Positions 52,998 through 61,572 of a stretch of DNA of 64,000 bases are shown here, piece by piece (position 1 is the stretch's first letter; every line of letters begins with the position of its first letter). Source of the stretch: JAVHLK01 sp043806215 (lineage in GTDB: Bacteria; Desulfobacterota; Desulfomonilia; Desulfomonilales; Desulfomonilaceae); the NCBI GenBank assembly GCA_043806215.1, contig JAZDHD010000176.1, forward strand, positions 1 to 64,000. The letters run 5' to 3'. The notes beneath the pieces were generated by a model, which made no database searches, was not told the origin of the DNA, and saw only the letters and a program-made list of their open reading frames with translations. A program made the position numbers and the translations under genes.

Positions 52998-53603
52998 ATG
53001 ATTGTTGTAGTCGATTACGGAATGGGCAATTTGCGAAGCGTGCAAAAGGGATTCGAAAAGGTTGGTGCACGAGCGGTCATTTCGAGAGATATCGAAGAAA
53101 TCACGAGTGCGGACAAGCTGGTCTTGCCGGGTGTAGGCGCGTTTCCCAAATGCATGGAAAACCTGGGTGAACTGAACCTTATCGGACCGGTTGTCGAGTT
53201 TGTCCGATCCGGCAAACCGTTCCTGGGCATATGCCTCGGGCTCCAGCTTCTGTTCGATGAGTCCGAGGAATTCGGCAGGCATGAAGGGCTGAAAATCATC
53301 CGAGGCAAGGTCAGGGAGTTCGACCGGAATATGCATCTGAAGATCCCCCACATGGGATGGAACCAGGTAAGCTTTTGCAAGGACGTACCGATCTTCGACG
53401 GAATAAAGGACGGTTCGTACTTCTATTTTGTCCACTCATTCTATGTGGATCCTCAAGACCACCGGGACATCGCTGCGGAAACCGATTACGGCATACGATT
53501 CACGTGTGCCGTGGCCAGGGACAACGTCTATGCAGTGCAATTCCACCCGGAAAAGAGTCAGGAGATTGGCCTGAGGGTTTTAAGCAATTTTGGGAATTTG
53601 TGA
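52998..53603 (+). CDS. hisH: Imidazole glycerol phosphate synthase subunit HisH (glutamine amidotransferase)
   Basis: 201 aa from the ATG at 52998, with GAGG upstream; a TTG lies directly before it. The class I amidotransferase triad is complete: Cys79 in 'FLGICLGLQLLF', and His/Glu in 'AVQFHPEKSQ'. HisH releases ammonia from glutamine for HisF, making imidazole glycerol phosphate. hisA and hisF are not in the window. Its stop is one base from the next ATG, so it is coupled to the transketolase genes, an unusual partnership. Confidence 0.92.
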   Translation: MIVVVDYGMGNLRSVQKGFEKVGARAVISRDIEEITSADKLVLPGVGAFPKCMENLGELNLIGPVVEFVRSGKPFLGICLGLQLLFDESEEFGRHEGLKIIRGKVREFDRNMHLKIPHMGWNQVSFCKDVPIFDGIKDGSYFYFVHSFYVDPQDHRDIAAETDYGIRFTCAVARDNVYAVQFHPEKSQEIGLRVLSNFGNL

Positions 53604-53604
53604 T

Positions 53605-54447
53605 ATGGAGACCGGTACAGCGCTCATCACATCCACCATACCGAGAGACGGCACGGTAACCTCGCATTGGATCCGCAGGATTATTATCGATGAATCCAAA
53701 CGGGCCAATGTGGGGCATATCGGGTCGGCACTTTCGGTCGCCGACATCATAGCGGTTCTGTTCAACGACGTGATGAGGAAGCCGGGGAGTGACGAACCGG
53801 ACCGTGACCGCTTCATCCTCTCCAAGGGACACGCCGCTCTGGCCCTCTATGCCGCTCTGTATCTCAAGGGGATTCTCACGTACGATCTGTTGCGGACGTA
53901 TTGTTGCGACGATAGTCCGCTCGGGGTCCATCCCGAGCATCGGTTGGAGGGCATCGACTTTTCCACCGGATCTCTGGGGCATGGACTGGCCATAGGCGCA
54001 GGTGTGGCGATGGCGGCTCGCATGAGATCCGAGGATTTCCGCAGCTATGTCCTGGTGAGCGATGCCGAGTGCAATGAAGGGTCACTGTGGGAGACCGTCA
54101 TGTTCGCCGGTCATCACAAGCTTTCCAACCTAGTCGCGATCATTGACGATAATGGACAACAAGCCCTGGGAAGGACGAAGGACATTATCGATCTGAGACC
54201 ATTGGGTGAGAAATGGCGTGCCTTTGGTTGGGATGTCCACGAAGTTGACGGTCATAATCCGAGGGAACTGGCCGGAGTACTCCACGGGTTGGATACGCGT
54301 AAGGGGCCGCCCCATGTCATCCAGGCTCATACGGTCAGCGGCAAAGGCGTTGGTTTCATGGAAGGCAAGGTGGAGTGGCACTATATGCCGTTATCGGATG
54401 AACAGTACGAGCAGGCATTGAGAGATTTGGAGGCCGTCGAACCATGA
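53605..54447 (+). CDS. Transketolase, N-terminal (TPP pyrophosphate-binding) subunit
   Basis: 280 aa from the ATG at 53605, one base after the hisH stop. TPP-binding features are 'RDRFILSKGHAALALYAAL', the metal/TPP motif 'DAECNEGSLWETVMFAGHHKLSN' (usual G-D-G-x-x-x-E-G), and 'NGQQALGRT'. This is the first half of a split transketolase; the second half overlaps by four bases. With it the enzyme should move two-carbon ketol units between sugar phosphates. Confidence 0.9.
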   Translation: METGTALITSTIPRDGTVTSHWIRRIIIDESKRANVGHIGSALSVADIIAVLFNDVMRKPGSDEPDRDRFILSKGHAALALYAALYLKGILTYDLLRTYCCDDSPLGVHPEHRLEGIDFSTGSLGHGLAIGAGVAMAARMRSEDFRSYVLVSDAECNEGSLWETVMFAGHHKLSNLVAIIDDNGQQALGRTKDIIDLRPLGEKWRAFGWDVHEVDGHNPRELAGVLHGLDTRKGPPHVIQAHTVSGKGVGFMEGKVEWHYMPLSDEQYEQALRDLEAVEP

Positions 54448-55367
54448 GGCGCGCATTTACCGGAACACTGTGCAAGCTCGCTGAATCCGATCCCAACATT
54501 GTCCTTATGACCGCGGATCTGGGGTTCATGGTCTTGGAGCAATTCGCGGAAGCCTACCCGGAACGATTCATCAACGTAGGCGTGGCCGAGGCAAACATGA
54601 TCGGCCTGGCAACCGGCCTGGCATCCTGCGGATATGTTCCCTACGTCTATTCGATTGCCACGTTCGCCTCGATGCGCGGATATGAACAGATCAGGAACGG
54701 CCCGATCCTTCATGATCTCCCGGTGAGGATCATCGGAGTGGGAGGAGGATTCGAGTACGGTCATGCAGGAATAACGCATCATGCCTTGGAGGATCTGGGA
54801 ATCATGCGGATTCAGCCGGGCTTGACGGTGGTTGCTCCCGCGGATCACATGCAGGCAGCCGAGGCGATACGTGCGACCGCCGGCCTGCCGGGTCCCGTGT
54901 ATCTTCGCATCGGCAAGAGAGAGGACTACACTCTGCCCGGGCTGGAAGGGAGATTCAGATTGGGACGGGCGGAAACGGTGAGGGAAGGCGGAGATCTGCT
55001 CATCGTGACGTTGGGAAGCATCTCTTCCGAGGCTGTCGCGGCAGCGGAGAAGTTGGCCAAGGACGGCATCGAGACATGCGTGACGGTTGTTTCTTCTCTC
55101 CGGCCGGCCCCTTCGGAAGACCTTGCCGCTCGACTCGGAGAAGTCGGACTGGCCCTCACCGTGGAGGAACACTACGTGGATTGCGGGCTCGGGTCCCTGG
55201 TTGCGGAAGTCGCGGCCGAACACGGCATAGGTTGCAGGATCGTCCGTTGCGGTGTAAGGCGAATGGCCGCGGCGTGCGATGGGGAGACTTGCCTGCGAGA
55301 CCGCAACGGGCTTTCCGCGGAAGGTCTGTACCGGACCGCTATTTCGGCACTGAAAGAGCAGGGGTGA
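54444..55367 (+). CDS. Transketolase, C-terminal (pyrimidine-binding) subunit
   Basis: 307 aa. The ATG overlaps the previous stop (ATGA). Pyrimidine-domain features: 'NIVLMTADLGFMVLEQFAEAYPERFINVGVAEANMIGLATGLA' region with the conserved Glu, 'MRGYEQIRN' and 'GVGGGFEYGHAGITHHALEDL'. The C-terminal transketolase domain follows ('GDLLIVTLGSISSEAV', 'LTVEEHYVDCGLGSLVAEVAAEH'). Such split transketolases occur in nucleotide-sugar and surface-glycan clusters as well as in central metabolism. Confidence 0.9.
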   Translation: MRRAFTGTLCKLAESDPNIVLMTADLGFMVLEQFAEAYPERFINVGVAEANMIGLATGLASCGYVPYVYSIATFASMRGYEQIRNGPILHDLPVRIIGVGGGFEYGHAGITHHALEDLGIMRIQPGLTVVAPADHMQAAEAIRATAGLPGPVYLRIGKREDYTLPGLEGRFRLGRAETVREGGDLLIVTLGSISSEAVAAAEKLAKDGIETCVTVVSSLRPAPSEDLAARLGEVGLALTVEEHYVDCGLGSLVAEVAAEHGIGCRIVRCGVRRMAAACDGETCLRDRNGLSAEGLYRTAISALKEQG

Positions 55368-56092
55368 TGAGCGGAACACCCGACGTCTCCATTGTGCTTC
55401 CCGTCTATAACCAGGCGGATCACATCGAGCACATCGCACAGAGCTACTTCAAGGCTCTGGACAGTTTGAAGCATTCTGCAGAAATACTTCTCGTGGTCAA
55501 CGCGAGCCGGGACGGCTCCCTGGAACGCTGCCGCAAATTGGAACAGGAACATGATTCCGTGCGGGTGCTCCAGAACGACCTGCCGGGCTGGGGGCGCGCG
55601 GTCAGAACAGGCCTTGCCGAGGCCCGAGGCGATACGATCTGCTATACGAATTCGGCCCGGACAGATGCGTATACGCTTGCATTGCACGTCATGGTGGCCG
55701 TGACGAATCCGGCACTCGTCATAAAGGCCAATCGAAGGCTGAGACATCCCTTCATGCGGCGAATGGGGTCGGTGCTCTACAATGTGGAATGCCGTACGCT
55801 CTTCGATCTTCCGGTTTGGGATGTGAACGGCACCCCCAAAGTTTTCAGCCGTGAGGTGTGCAGGCAACTCGATCTTCAGGAGGACGGTGATCTGATAGAC
55901 CTGGAATTCATTTTGCGGTGTAAACAGATGGGGTTTCAGATACTCGAAGTGCCGATTGTATCGGCCGTGCGTCACGGCGGCGAATCGACCACCAACTATT
56001 ATTCCGCGGTGAAAATGTACTGGGGTGCCTTCAAAATGCTGCATACGGTGAAACAGCCGGCTGGATCGGGGAGAGGCAACGGGAATTCATGA
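55367..56092 (+). CDS. Glycosyltransferase family 2
   Basis: 241 aa from the ATG at 55367, overlapping the transketolase stop by one base. The GT-A core begins 'DVSIVLPVYNQADHIEHIAQSY' and continues with 'LLVVNASRDGS', typical of DPM/GT2 enzymes though the usual D-x-D is replaced around 'TNSARTDAYT'. There are no membrane helices, so it is a soluble or peripheral enzyme. It should transfer a sugar to a lipid or polymer acceptor in this glycan cluster. Confidence 0.85.
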   Translation: MSGTPDVSIVLPVYNQADHIEHIAQSYFKALDSLKHSAEILLVVNASRDGSLERCRKLEQEHDSVRVLQNDLPGWGRAVRTGLAEARGDTICYTNSARTDAYTLALHVMVAVTNPALVIKANRRLRHPFMRRMGSVLYNVECRTLFDLPVWDVNGTPKVFSREVCRQLDLQEDGDLIDLEFILRCKQMGFQILEVPIVSAVRHGGESTTNYYSAVKMYWGAFKMLHTVKQPAGSGRGNGNS

Positions 56093-57294
56093 AGAATACC
56101 GACAAGGCCGATCTGGAGGCCCTGTGGGATGCCCATGGCGAAGAATTCCGTGATCCGTCCGAGATCACGGCATATTGGCAGGACGCGGGCCGGATTGACC
56201 GCCGCCTACTCGAGTACCGGGCGACGGGGCAATGGTGGGAAACCCTGGAGGAGTCCGGGATCACTCTGCTGGTCACCAGGGAATACGAACACCTGGTGCT
56301 GGCCATGTGCGTTGATGAAGCTTCCCAACCATCCGTTTCCATGATGAGAATGCCTCATCCGTCGGGGCTGACGGTGGATCGGGTAAGGGGCGTGGTGCAT
56401 GTGGCATCGACCAGGAATCCCAATCAGATCTTCGACCTCATGCCGGCCCGTGGATTGATGGAACGTCTGGACGTCCCGGGGGGAGAAACGTCCGCGGAGT
56501 CCGTGCTGCTGCCGATACGTACGCGCTTTTTACCCGGATGTCTGTACATCCACGATCTGGCAATGATCGGTGATGAATTGTATGCCAACTCGGTCGGCCA
56601 GAACGCGGTCGTGCGGTTGTCCCCGTCCGGAAGGCATTCGCGCGCGTGGTGGCCCAAATGCATTGAAACGGACAACGGGCCCGTGTTCGGGCAGAATCAT
56701 CTTCAGCTCAATTCCATTGCGGCAGGGGATACGCCGGCGGAGTCTCACTTCTCCGCTTCGACCGATGAAATCACGGGGCTTCGGCCGGGTGATCCGGCCT
56801 TTCCCGTGGACCGGCGGGGGGTGGTTTTTTCCGGGTTATCACGGGAACCCATTGCCCGAGGATTGACGAGGCCCCACTCCGCCAGGCACTATGGCACAAA
56901 GGTTTGGGTAGACAACAGCGGTTACGGTGAAGTCGGCTATCTGGAAGACGGCCGGTTTCATCCCATTACTCGCCTGCCCGGATGGACGCGGGGTCTCTGC
57001 TTTTTCGGGCGGATCATGTTTGTGGGCACCTCCCGGGTGCTTCCACGATTCTCTGCGTACGCTCCGGGCCTGGATGGAGAGAAAGCCCTATGCGGCATTC
57101 ATGCGGTGGACATGATGTCGGGCGATCTGTTGGGAAGCGTCACTTGGCCATATGGAAGCCAGATCTTTTCGGTGGAGTGGGTTCCTTCGACGTTTAGCTC
57201 GGGTTTCCCTTTTCGAGCCGACCCCAATGTGTCCGCGGAGTCGCGCACGCTGCTCTTCTATTCATTCAAGGTTTCGGAATTACAGGAGCAATAA
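56089..57294 (+). CDS. DUF4915 / TIGR03032 family protein
   Basis: 401 aa from the ATG at 56089, overlapping the GT2 stop (ATGA). The family pattern is clear: 'WWETLEESGITLLVTREYEHLVLAM', 'PHPSGLTVDRVRGVVHVAST', 'LYIHDLAMIGDELYANSVGQNAVVRL' and 'SRPHSARHYG'-like 'TRPHSARHYGTKVWVDNSGYG'. The repeated beta strands suggest a six-bladed propeller. Its reaction is unknown; members often lie beside glycosyltransferases and sulfotransferases, as here. Confidence 0.85.
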   Translation: MKNTDKADLEALWDAHGEEFRDPSEITAYWQDAGRIDRRLLEYRATGQWWETLEESGITLLVTREYEHLVLAMCVDEASQPSVSMMRMPHPSGLTVDRVRGVVHVASTRNPNQIFDLMPARGLMERLDVPGGETSAESVLLPIRTRFLPGCLYIHDLAMIGDELYANSVGQNAVVRLSPSGRHSRAWWPKCIETDNGPVFGQNHLQLNSIAAGDTPAESHFSASTDEITGLRPGDPAFPVDRRGVVFSGLSREPIARGLTRPHSARHYGTKVWVDNSGYGEVGYLEDGRFHPITRLPGWTRGLCFFGRIMFVGTSRVLPRFSAYAPGLDGEKALCGIHAVDMMSGDLLGSVTWPYGSQIFSVEWVPSTFSSGFPFRADPNVSAESRTLLFYSFKVSELQEQ

Positions 57295-58211
57295 TGGATT
57301 CTCGCTTTCTGATGCTTTCGGCAATGTATGAGAACGGCGGCAACACGACGCACCGCTTCTTGGACGGACACCCTCAAATGTATGTCTATCCGTTCGAGTC
57401 ACAGATCGGCACCATACTCGTTCAGGACCACCTGACCTCCATGTTTCCCGTGAAGTACAGGTGGCCCGAGTTCGGCCTGGGGGCTACCCCGTTCCAGGAC
57501 TATAAGGCCATAATCGACGAGGAGTGCAAAGTACGGGCCCGCACTCCGCGTGTGAGTAAATTCAGGCATATGCCCTTTGATCTCGATGATGATCAACGGT
57601 GTGAAAACTTCGTGAAAAGGGTGGAATCAAGGGGCCGTTCCCGTGCCGGCAACGTCGCGGCATTTTTTCAGGCGACCTTCGAAGCATGGAAAGACCACAA
57701 GCGAAGCGGACAGGAGGAGATTTACGTCGGATACAGCCCCATTGTAGTGGTTGACGCTGCCAAGATCATGAGCGACTTGCCCGGGGCTCACGTCCTGCAC
57801 GTGGTACGTAACCCGTGGTCCGCGTATGCGGACACCAAGAAGCGGCCGGTGCCCATGTCTTTGGAACGGTATCTCACTGCCTGGGTCATCAACCAGTATC
57901 ACGCGTTGATATTCAGGAAACTATACCCGCAACGCGTCCACATTGTGAGGCTCGAAGACGTGATAGCCGATCCGGTACGTACCCTCGGTGCGGTTTGTGA
58001 AGGGATCGGCGTGCAGGCCGCGGCCACACTCGGCGAGCCCACGTGGAACGGAGGCGCTCTCGAAGAGGTCTATCCCTGGGGCACGATCCGAAGGGCAACC
58101 CCGGCGGCGAACAAGGCGACGGCCGAGGAGCTTTCCACCGAGGAGATCGAACAGGTGCGGATTTGGACCGAACAGTACCTGGATGTCTTTGATTACACGA
58201 AGTTTATGTGA
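57294..58211 (+). CDS. Sulfotransferase family protein (glycan cluster)
   Basis: 305 aa; the ATG shares the last base of the previous stop (TAATG). The PAPS 5'-loop is 'MYENGGNTTHRFLDGHPQM', with Asn-Gly-Gly-Asn in place of the usual R-S-G-T. The 3'-loop is 'HVVRNPWSAYADTKKRPV', and 'VRLEDVIADPVRTL' follows. The enzyme should use PAPS to sulfate the glycan assembled by the upstream genes; this role is inferred from the coupling. It differs strongly from the sulfotransferase at 12264. Confidence 0.84.
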   Translation: MDSRFLMLSAMYENGGNTTHRFLDGHPQMYVYPFESQIGTILVQDHLTSMFPVKYRWPEFGLGATPFQDYKAIIDEECKVRARTPRVSKFRHMPFDLDDDQRCENFVKRVESRGRSRAGNVAAFFQATFEAWKDHKRSGQEEIYVGYSPIVVVDAAKIMSDLPGAHVLHVVRNPWSAYADTKKRPVPMSLERYLTAWVINQYHALIFRKLYPQRVHIVRLEDVIADPVRTLGAVCEGIGVQAAATLGEPTWNGGALEEVYPWGTIRRATPAANKATAEELSTEEIEQVRIWTEQYLDVFDYTKFM

Positions 58212-58302
58212 GACCGGCCTGTGGGCTTGCCAAAATCGCAGGGAAACGGTACTGCAAATCAAGGAGTTCGATGAACTGTCTTTGGTAGTATGGAGCAGTA
58301 AC

Positions 58303-58641
58303 GTGGATGAGGCTATGTGCAGAGACATACAAGAAGTACTCGATGAGGTGATACGCCGCGTTGTCCCCCAGTTCCATCCCAAACGCATAATCCTCTTTGG
58401 GTCCTATGCCGGCGGACAACCTGGACCGGACAGTGACCTCGATCTGTTAATAGTAATGGACGTTGAAGGTTCGCTGCGAAGGAAGGCCAACGAAATTGAC
58501 ATGTTGCTGGCCGATCGGAACATTCCCATGGACTTAATCGTGATGACTCCAGAGCAATACGAGCGACAGAAGAATATTTCCGGGTCAATCGCCCGACAGG
58601 TCGAACGAGAAGGCAAGGTAATCTATGAGCACGCGGCGTGA
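58303..58641 (+). CDS. MNT-type nucleotidyltransferase, antitoxin of a MNT-HEPN pair
   Basis: 112 aa from a GTG at 58303 with GGAG upstream. The nucleotidyltransferase motif G-S-x10-D-x-D is intact: 'FGSYAGGQPGPDSDLDLLIV'. A third acid is probably in 'IPMDLIVMT'. In known MntA/HepT systems this enzyme AMPylates the HEPN toxin and neutralises it. The HEPN gene starts 17 bases before this gene ends. Confidence 0.88.
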   Translation: MDEAMCRDIQEVLDEVIRRVVPQFHPKRIILFGSYAGGQPGPDSDLDLLIVMDVEGSLRRKANEIDMLLADRNIPMDLIVMTPEQYERQKNISGSIARQVEREGKVIYEHAA

Positions 58642-59050
58642 CATTATTGCTGAAGTCCGGCGCTGGGTGGAGAAGGCCGAAAACGATTTCCGCAATGCCG
58701 AATATGTGCTTACCATGAAGGAAGATTGCCCATTCGATACAGTCTCTTATCATTGCCAACAATGTGCCGAGAAATACCTGAAGGCGGCGCTTGTCTTCCG
58801 CGGGGTTGATGTCCCGAGAACCCATGACCTAGTTGTCCTCTTCAACTTACTGCAGGCCGTCGAAACTCTGGAGTTCCATGTGTTGGAGGTGCAACCCCTC
58901 AATCGCTACTCCGTTGAGGCCCGATACCCGGGTGATTGGGAGCCTATAGACGAAAGTGAAGCCGGATTAGCGTTTGGTATGGCAAAGAAAATACGAAAGG
59001 CCATTCTGGCCCTGTTGGAACCTGTGGTGACGGCAAAGGATCCGGAATGA
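58625..59050 (+). CDS. HEPN-domain protein, toxin of the MNT-HEPN pair
   Basis: 141 aa, overlapping the MNT gene by 17 bases. An all-helical HEPN (PF05168-type) pattern: 'RRWVEKAENDFRNAEYVLT', 'SYHCQQCAEKYLKAALVFRGV', 'RTHDLVVLFNLL', then a tail with 'ARYPGDWEPIDESEA'. The canonical R-x4-6-H RNase motif is not evident at the usual C-terminal site; only 'ARYPGDW' is seen. It may therefore be a PF05168-type variant with different chemistry. The pair lies directly after the glycan cluster. Confidence 0.85.
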   Translation: MSTRRDIIAEVRRWVEKAENDFRNAEYVLTMKEDCPFDTVSYHCQQCAEKYLKAALVFRGVDVPRTHDLVVLFNLLQAVETLEFHVLEVQPLNRYSVEARYPGDWEPIDESEAGLAFGMAKKIRKAILALLEPVVTAKDPE

Positions 59051-59311
59051 AGAGGGATGCAGGAGGGTCCATCAGGAGACCAAATGCTCCGTTTCCTAAA
59101 CCCCCATGATTCGGGGATCGCAACTGACCTTGAAAGCCCCTAGGACTCCGAGCCGAAGACCGGGCAGAGCCCGGCGGACAGGCATTCCCAGGCAGGAGCC
59201 TGGGAACGAGAAGGATAAGCCGAGACTCGAAAGGGAGCGACTGGTTCTTTGACTTCATTCGAGTCCATTCGTGTTCATTCGTGGTTTATTCTTCTTTCTT
59301 CGCGGTGAAAT
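59051..59311. repeat. Gap with dispersed-repeat tail and common intergenic strings
   Basis: TGCTCCGTTTCCTAAAC at 59083-59099 is the reversed tail of the long dispersed repeat. GAGTCCATTCGTGTTCATTCGTGGTT at 59260-59285 resembles a widespread bacterial intergenic string. No gene is supported. Confidence 0.55.
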
Positions 59312-60256
59312 ATGGCAAGAGTTCTTCTAACCGGTTCGTCCGGGTTTGTCGGGAATAATCTCGCTCGACGGCTCCTCGCCGATGGGCACGAGCTTCACCT
59401 CGTGTTGCGGGAGAACCACTCGGACCGGCGTATACGGGACATACGCGGCCACGTGCGGATCCACTTGGCGGATCTTCGGGACGAGGAAAGGGTAAACAGC
59501 GTCGTCGAGGCCGTTCGTCCGGAATGGGTGTTTCACCTGGCTGCTCACGGTGCGTATCCCACCCAGACCGACGCGTTGAGGATTCTTCACACCAATACAG
59601 TGGGGACCGCCAACCTGGTGACGGCCTGTCTGAGAACCGGATTCGAAGCCCTGGTCCACGCCGGGTCGTCCTCCGAATACGGCTTGAAAGACCACCCGCC
59701 GAGAGAGACGGAGCGGCCGGAACCCAACAGTTACTATGCCGTGGCCAAAGCCTCGGCTACGATGTTCTGCACCTACACGGCACAGAGCACCGGAACGTCC
59801 ATATCCACCCTCAGACTCTATTCGGTTTACGGCCCGTACGAAGAGCCGACCCGCCTCATGCCCACGCTCATCCGCGAGGGATTCGAGAATCGCCTTCCCC
59901 CGGTTGTAAACCCGGAAACAGCCCGAGATTTCGTGTACGTTGACGATGTGGTACACGCATTTGTGCTGGCTGCCACCGTCCGAGGTCAGGAACCGGGAGC
60001 GGTCTACAATGTTGGAACCGGCGTTCAGACGACCATACGTACCGTGGTGGACACAGCGCGGCGTGTTTTGAACATCACCGACGAGCCTCAATGGGCATCC
60101 ATGAACGATCGAATCTGGGACACGAATACCTGGGTGGCCGACAATCGCTATGCCGGCGAGAAACTCGGTTGGACTCCGAAATGCCCGCTGGAAGAAGGAT
60201 TCCGCAGAATGGTGGAATGGTGCAGGGCCAACCCGGCTTTGATTGAGAGGGTGTGA
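59312..60256 (+). CDS. NAD-dependent sugar epimerase/dehydratase (extended SDR)
   Basis: 314 aa. The Rossmann motif 'LLTGSSGFVGNNLARRLL', the Ser and 'YYAVAK' (YxxxK) catalytic pair with 'HAGSSSEYG', and 'RLYSVYGPYEEPTRLMPTLI' identify an extended SDR acting on nucleotide sugars such as GDP- or CDP-hexoses. The product may feed the preceding glycan cluster, though a toxin-antitoxin pair separates them. Confidence 0.9.
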   Translation: MARVLLTGSSGFVGNNLARRLLADGHELHLVLRENHSDRRIRDIRGHVRIHLADLRDEERVNSVVEAVRPEWVFHLAAHGAYPTQTDALRILHTNTVGTANLVTACLRTGFEALVHAGSSSEYGLKDHPPRETERPEPNSYYAVAKASATMFCTYTAQSTGTSISTLRLYSVYGPYEEPTRLMPTLIREGFENRLPPVVNPETARDFVYVDDVVHAFVLAATVRGQEPGAVYNVGTGVQTTIRTVVDTARRVLNITDEPQWASMNDRIWDTNTWVADNRYAGEKLGWTPKCPLEEGFRRMVEWCRANPALIERV

Positions 60257-60555
60257 CGTCCATGTGTGCAACGGAACAGTGGAGAACCCGAGAGGGGGGA
60301 GCTGATCCCGGCGGAACCGAGTCCCGTCGCAGGCCGAAAGGCTCTCACCCCGCTCCGTCCTGTCCCCGAGAATGAATTGCAGTGACGCCCCTTGAATACT
60401 GCGTACGCCTCACCGATTTCAATCGTCCCTGTTACAACGTGTGGAAGTGGCAAACCAAGACGAGCGGGAATTACGCGGACGCAGAAACCGCTACGCGATC
60501 TTGGATCAAAAACAAAGCACAGTGCCAAATCCTCATCACAATATCGGGGCGACAA
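60257..60555. other. Gap with a 30-bp repeat copy
   Basis: No gene is supported. AGTGACGCCCCTTGAATACT... at 60381-60410 matches 14634-14663 with two mismatches. Confidence 0.5.
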
Positions 60556-61059
60556 CTACACAATTGGTTTTCGCAAGATTACTTCGACGCTTCCGTAATC
60601 TCTGCCTTCGACACATTCAAGTGTTTCATGAATGATATCTGGGCCGTTTCCCAGTTTGCTGGTCCACGTTCCGTCTGGTCGTTGTCTAGCCATATGTGTA
60701 GGTTGTTTCTTTGCTTGTCCTGTGGGTCCGCTCGTTCCGGCAAGTTTTGCATATAAGGCCACTTTTACAAAGCCGGTCTCAAGTTGAGCGTTGTCGCACT
60801 TGGTATATCCGAGGGTCTCGAATGCTTGAATAAATGCTGGTATAGTCTTCTCTCTCGGAACTCCTGCCGGCCAGTAAGAAGGTTTGGGGGTTCCACGTGA
60901 CCCTATCACATCTCCTACCGGCCACCACCACTCTGAAACATCTTCCGCCGCCCAAGCAATGCAGTTGTAGTTGTTGTCAGGAGGACTCCAGGTTGGCCGG
61001 TCAAATGGCCGGACTTTTGGAAAAGCTTGTCTTACCCGAATAAGGAGTCTATCGGTCAT
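60556..61059 (-). CDS. Conserved 'NCIAWAA' protein (DUF7689-like), second gene of a pair
   Basis: 167 aa from the ATG at 61059, which overlaps the previous stop by four bases (ATGA). Conserved features include 'PPDNNYNCIAWAAEDVSEWWWP' with a single Cys followed by aromatic residues, 'YWPAGVPREKTIPAFIQAFETLGY', 'FVKVALYAK' and 'PTHMARQRPDGTWTSKLGNG', ending 'IIHETLECVEGRDYG'. The Cys, His and Asp/Asn pattern could suggest a papain-like or CHAP/NlpC-like thiol hydrolase fold, but this is inference. I believe it is the family now called DUF7689. Confidence 0.65.
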   Translation of the reverse strand: MTDRLLIRVRQAFPKVRPFDRPTWSPPDNNYNCIAWAAEDVSEWWWPVGDVIGSRGTPKPSYWPAGVPREKTIPAFIQAFETLGYTKCDNAQLETGFVKVALYAKLAGTSGPTGQAKKQPTHMARQRPDGTWTSKLGNGPDIIHETLECVEGRDYGSVEVILRKPIV

Positions 61060-61544
61060 TGGTGGAGCAGTCCCCGACTGCGCCCCCACTCAACCCAAGC
61101 GCGAGAAATGTTCTCCACATTTCCAACGTCTTCTGGGTCTACCGGGTCCTCTCCGGTTATGCGCTCCAGTGCATAAAACCAGTGTTCGTGAGCTTCTTGT
61201 ACTCTTCTGAGAAGTAAAGGCACTATCGCACGTCCCATACTTATAATTCTCTCATACGCTGGATGCGTAATTCGTTCCTCCGTATCAGACAGGAACATGA
61301 CCTCGTTCCGCCATTGTTCCGCCAAGCGTTCAAATTCCTCCTTTTGGCGTCGGGTAGGTCGAACAGAAGAACTTTGAAGAACCGCGGAGGGTTGCATCAC
61401 CTCCTTACTAACGACAAAACATTCCGTCTCCCTTTTTCGTTTGTAGGAAGAGAGCGATGTTCCCTGCATCCATTCTTTGATGGGGTCGAGTAGCGTTTCA
61501 AAGCATATCGATGCTGCTATATGTTGGGCAAAGGGTTTCTTCAT
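61056..61544 (-). CDS. Conserved partner protein of the 'NCIAWAA' gene
   Basis: 162 aa. The N-terminal 60 residues are variable. The conserved C-terminal part reads 'FERLAEQWRNEVMFLSDTEERITHPAYERIISMGRAIVPLLLRRVQ', 'HWFYALERITGEDPV' and 'ISRAWVEWGRSRGL'. This resembles a short helical, HEAT-like repeat unit that I recall next to 'NCIAWAA' proteins in other bacteria. It is coupled to that gene by an ATGA overlap, so the two likely form a complex, possibly a toxin-antitoxin or regulator pair. No reaction known. Confidence 0.6.
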   Translation of the reverse strand: MKKPFAQHIAASICFETLLDPIKEWMQGTSLSSYKRKRETECFVVSKEVMQPSAVLQSSSVRPTRRQKEEFERLAEQWRNEVMFLSDTEERITHPAYERIISMGRAIVPLLLRRVQEAHEHWFYALERITGEDPVDPEDVGNVENISRAWVEWGRSRGLLHQ

Positions 61545-61572
61545 ATATCCTCCGTCTCCTAGTGAGTCCTGC

